This document shows positions 62,330-64,000 of a stretch of DNA of 64,000 nucleotides, piece after piece. Source of the DNA: Schistosoma mansoni (taxonomy: Eukaryota; Platyhelminthes; Trematoda; Strigeidida; Schistosomatidae); the NCBI RefSeq assembly GCF_000237925.1, contig NC_031499.1:7694195-7758194 (forward strand), in the 5' to 3' direction. The notes beneath the pieces are model-generated. The model was not told where the DNA came from, made no database searches, and saw only the letters and a list, made by a program, of their open reading frames with translations. How positions within the stretch are numbered: position 1 is the stretch's first letter; every line of letters begins with the position of its first letter. The position numbers were made by a program, and so were the translations under genes.

Positions 62330-62500
62330 TCAGTTTTTGAATGGTAACAGAAATCTAGAAACAATGGATAGTTGTTTAGCTTTGCTTTTCACTCCTATCA
62401 GTTCATACCTAAAACATCATTAAGAGAAACAGAACCTCTAAGTTTGTGGCAAGAATGTGATCGTTTAGACCGCTGAGTTGGAATCCGGCAGTCTACGTTT
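62330..62500 (-). mobile_element. HHR-SINE-2 remnant
   Basis: TAGAAACAATGGATAGTTG, TTTAGACCGCTGAGTTGGAA and TCCGGCAGTC resemble 3' body and box A in reverse. Very old. Confidence 0.4.
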
Positions 62501-63084
62501 TTAAATGTGATCATCATATGTCTACAAATCAAACTAGTTTCATTAGTGATAAGCTTTAGGGATGGATGTTTGATGTTTTAGTGAGACGTAATCATCATTA
62601 ATAACACTATGTAACAGTTATGTAATATTGTAAATTGATCGAAGTTAAGAGTGTAAGTCCTTGGATAAAAAATTTAATGATCTAACATTAACAAGCTCCC
62701 TATGAGACATGGAAGATTAATTTCCAGCTTCTGTCAATGTCTTAGGCTCGAACTCCGGGGAAATTCTTAACAGGAACAAGGTAATTATTTGAATTTGTTC
62801 AAAGAAACCAAACTAGTTTAGTATTTAGAATACTAACTTTATTAAGTATTCATTTCAAAATCTTTTGTCCTGTAACATCAAAACGATTCATCTTCAAAGA
62901 AATCAAACAACCAGTTAGAATGAAACAATCGAATAATCGGATTCAAACCACACGTTATGTAACGGCTCATGATTTCAATGATACTCAACCATCACCATCG
63001 GAATTAACCAGACAAATCGCTCCACAAACTAAGAACGGCCATGCACCACCACCCACCGAATCAAGAAAGAGCTATCACTCTATC

Positions 63085-63140
63085 AACTTGGACCGATGCA
63101 TAAATGTGTCTGATCCTACGTTGTAGCTGACTGACTGACA
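63085..63140 (+). mobile_element. RTE-2 tail tip
   Basis: CAACTTGGACCGATGCATAA then CCTACGTTGTAGCTGACTG. Confidence 0.7.
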
Positions 63141-63144
63141 ACTA

Positions 63145-63500
63145 TCACCATAACCCCGTTCTGACATTTATCGTTTGCTTACTACTGACTAGCTTCAAAA
63201 TGAAAATTTCCTATATTCTAGTGAGGAGACATAACTAGTGGAGCTAAATTATGTCCAGTGTGAGGTAATTATTCATCGAAAATAAAAGAAGACAGTCACG
63301 CTATGTTCTGGATTGATTGAATTTAGACAGTAACAGTGTTAGATGCCAGCTCAGTTGTCTAGGGGTTAAGCGTTCGTATACGAAATCGAAAGCCGTTGGC
63401 TTTATTCCCTTGTGCAGGGTTTTAAATGTACAATTCTAAGCAGTCCCAGGTCTTCAATCGAAGTCTAAGGTTGATCATTTCATAATTTCAATGAAATTCA
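63145..63500 (+). mobile_element. HHR-SINE-2, ribozyme mostly deleted
   Basis: Leader TTTGCTTACTACTGACTAGC, box A CAGCTCAGTTGTCTAGGGG, then TCTAAGCAGTCCCAGG joins the body directly, removing GAAAC. Confidence 0.75.
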
Positions 63501-63954
63501 ACAAACTCCACAACCTTATACTTGGAAAACAAATGTCTTATCAATACTTGATAGTACATGAACACGTGACATGAGCGACAACTTGAAACACTAGTACTAG
63601 ACTAGATAATACAACTGAACACATGATTGAAACCCATAGATACACAATTTATTAACAGAACGCCAAATTCAGAGTACAATAAAGTTATGTAATGAAGTCA
63701 ATCATATGAAAGAGTTTACAATATTGTGTACTATCTCTTATCTCTTACCAACCAATCAAAGCTTACTACTACTTGACACCGAACCCCCGAAATATATCGA
63801 CAGTTCATTTTTTCATATCATAAATGTTGAATATTCACAAGTTAACCAACACTGATGAGGATTAAATTCACCATTGAAAATAGTCACTCACTACTTCTGT
63901 CACACACACAATCTTTCTTTCTTTCTTTACGGACTAGTTTCTTCTTTTCTAGAA

Positions 63955-64000
63955 CAGAATATAAACTTATAAACAAAGATGAATAATGATTAGCAGTGAA
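63955..64000 (-). mobile_element. SM-alpha, cut by the window end
   Basis: AAACAAAGATGAATAATGAT then TAGCAGTGAA matches the region before the hammerhead at 61.47 kb. Confidence 0.7.

Noticed and set aside
62920-63126. 68-residue open frame as a further exon of the QRICH2-like gene
   Set aside because: It has no suitable acceptor or donor in phase 0 and ends in an RTE-2 tail.

Overview
The window is AT-rich, intron-rich, repeat-dense animal DNA that I assign to a blood fluke (Schistosoma). The signs are tRNA-derived SINEs of the SM-alpha type with a hammerhead-ribozyme core, many 3' ends of an SR2-like RTE retrotransposon with a (TAAG)n tail, a 36-bp intron at the 5' end of a gene, and Asn runs coded by AAT repeats. 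The species cannot be named from sequence alone. Names such as RTE-1, RTE-2, HHR-SINE-2, repeat A and repeat G are labels used only in this annotation.

Two host genes are supported. They point away from each other and their start codons are 7.4 kb apart. On the minus strand (26459 to 13815) is a complete six-exon gene for a glycosylated lysosomal membrane protein (GLMP/NCU-G1 family). It has a signal peptide, many N-glycosylation sites, the family motifs and one C-terminal membrane helix; the joined exons give 472 residues in one frame, and one intron has a GC donor. On the plus strand (33825 to at least 58912) is the 5' part of a coiled-coil gene that resembles QRICH2/C16orf96 (DUF4795 group). 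Eight exons, all phase 0, are spread over 25 kb, and the gene runs on past the window.

By region: 1-9.8 kb is a retroelement island (RTE and CR1-like LINE pieces) built as two nested inverted repeats. 9.8-13.8 kb is featureless 3' flank of GLMP. 13.8-26.5 kb is GLMP, with introns holding RTE, LTR, SINE and repeat-G copies. 26.5-33.8 kb is the spacer between the two genes, with a repeat pair and two LTR fossils. 34-59 kb is the coiled-coil gene, whose introns are packed with hammerhead-bearing SINEs, RTE 3' ends, a CTAT satellite and a 200-N assembly gap. 59-64 kb holds more SINE and RTE copies, including an opposed SM-alpha pair.

The strongest leads are: three hammerhead cores that still look intact (39.3, 46.7 and 61.5 kb); repeated opposed pairing of SINE copies; a 124-bp mobile unit with a perfect 17-bp target duplication and a UNCG hairpin whose stem covaries with a second copy; the near-identical palindromic LINE island; and, in the fluke GLMP tail, a possible dileucine-type sorting signal where the human protein has a tyrosine signal.
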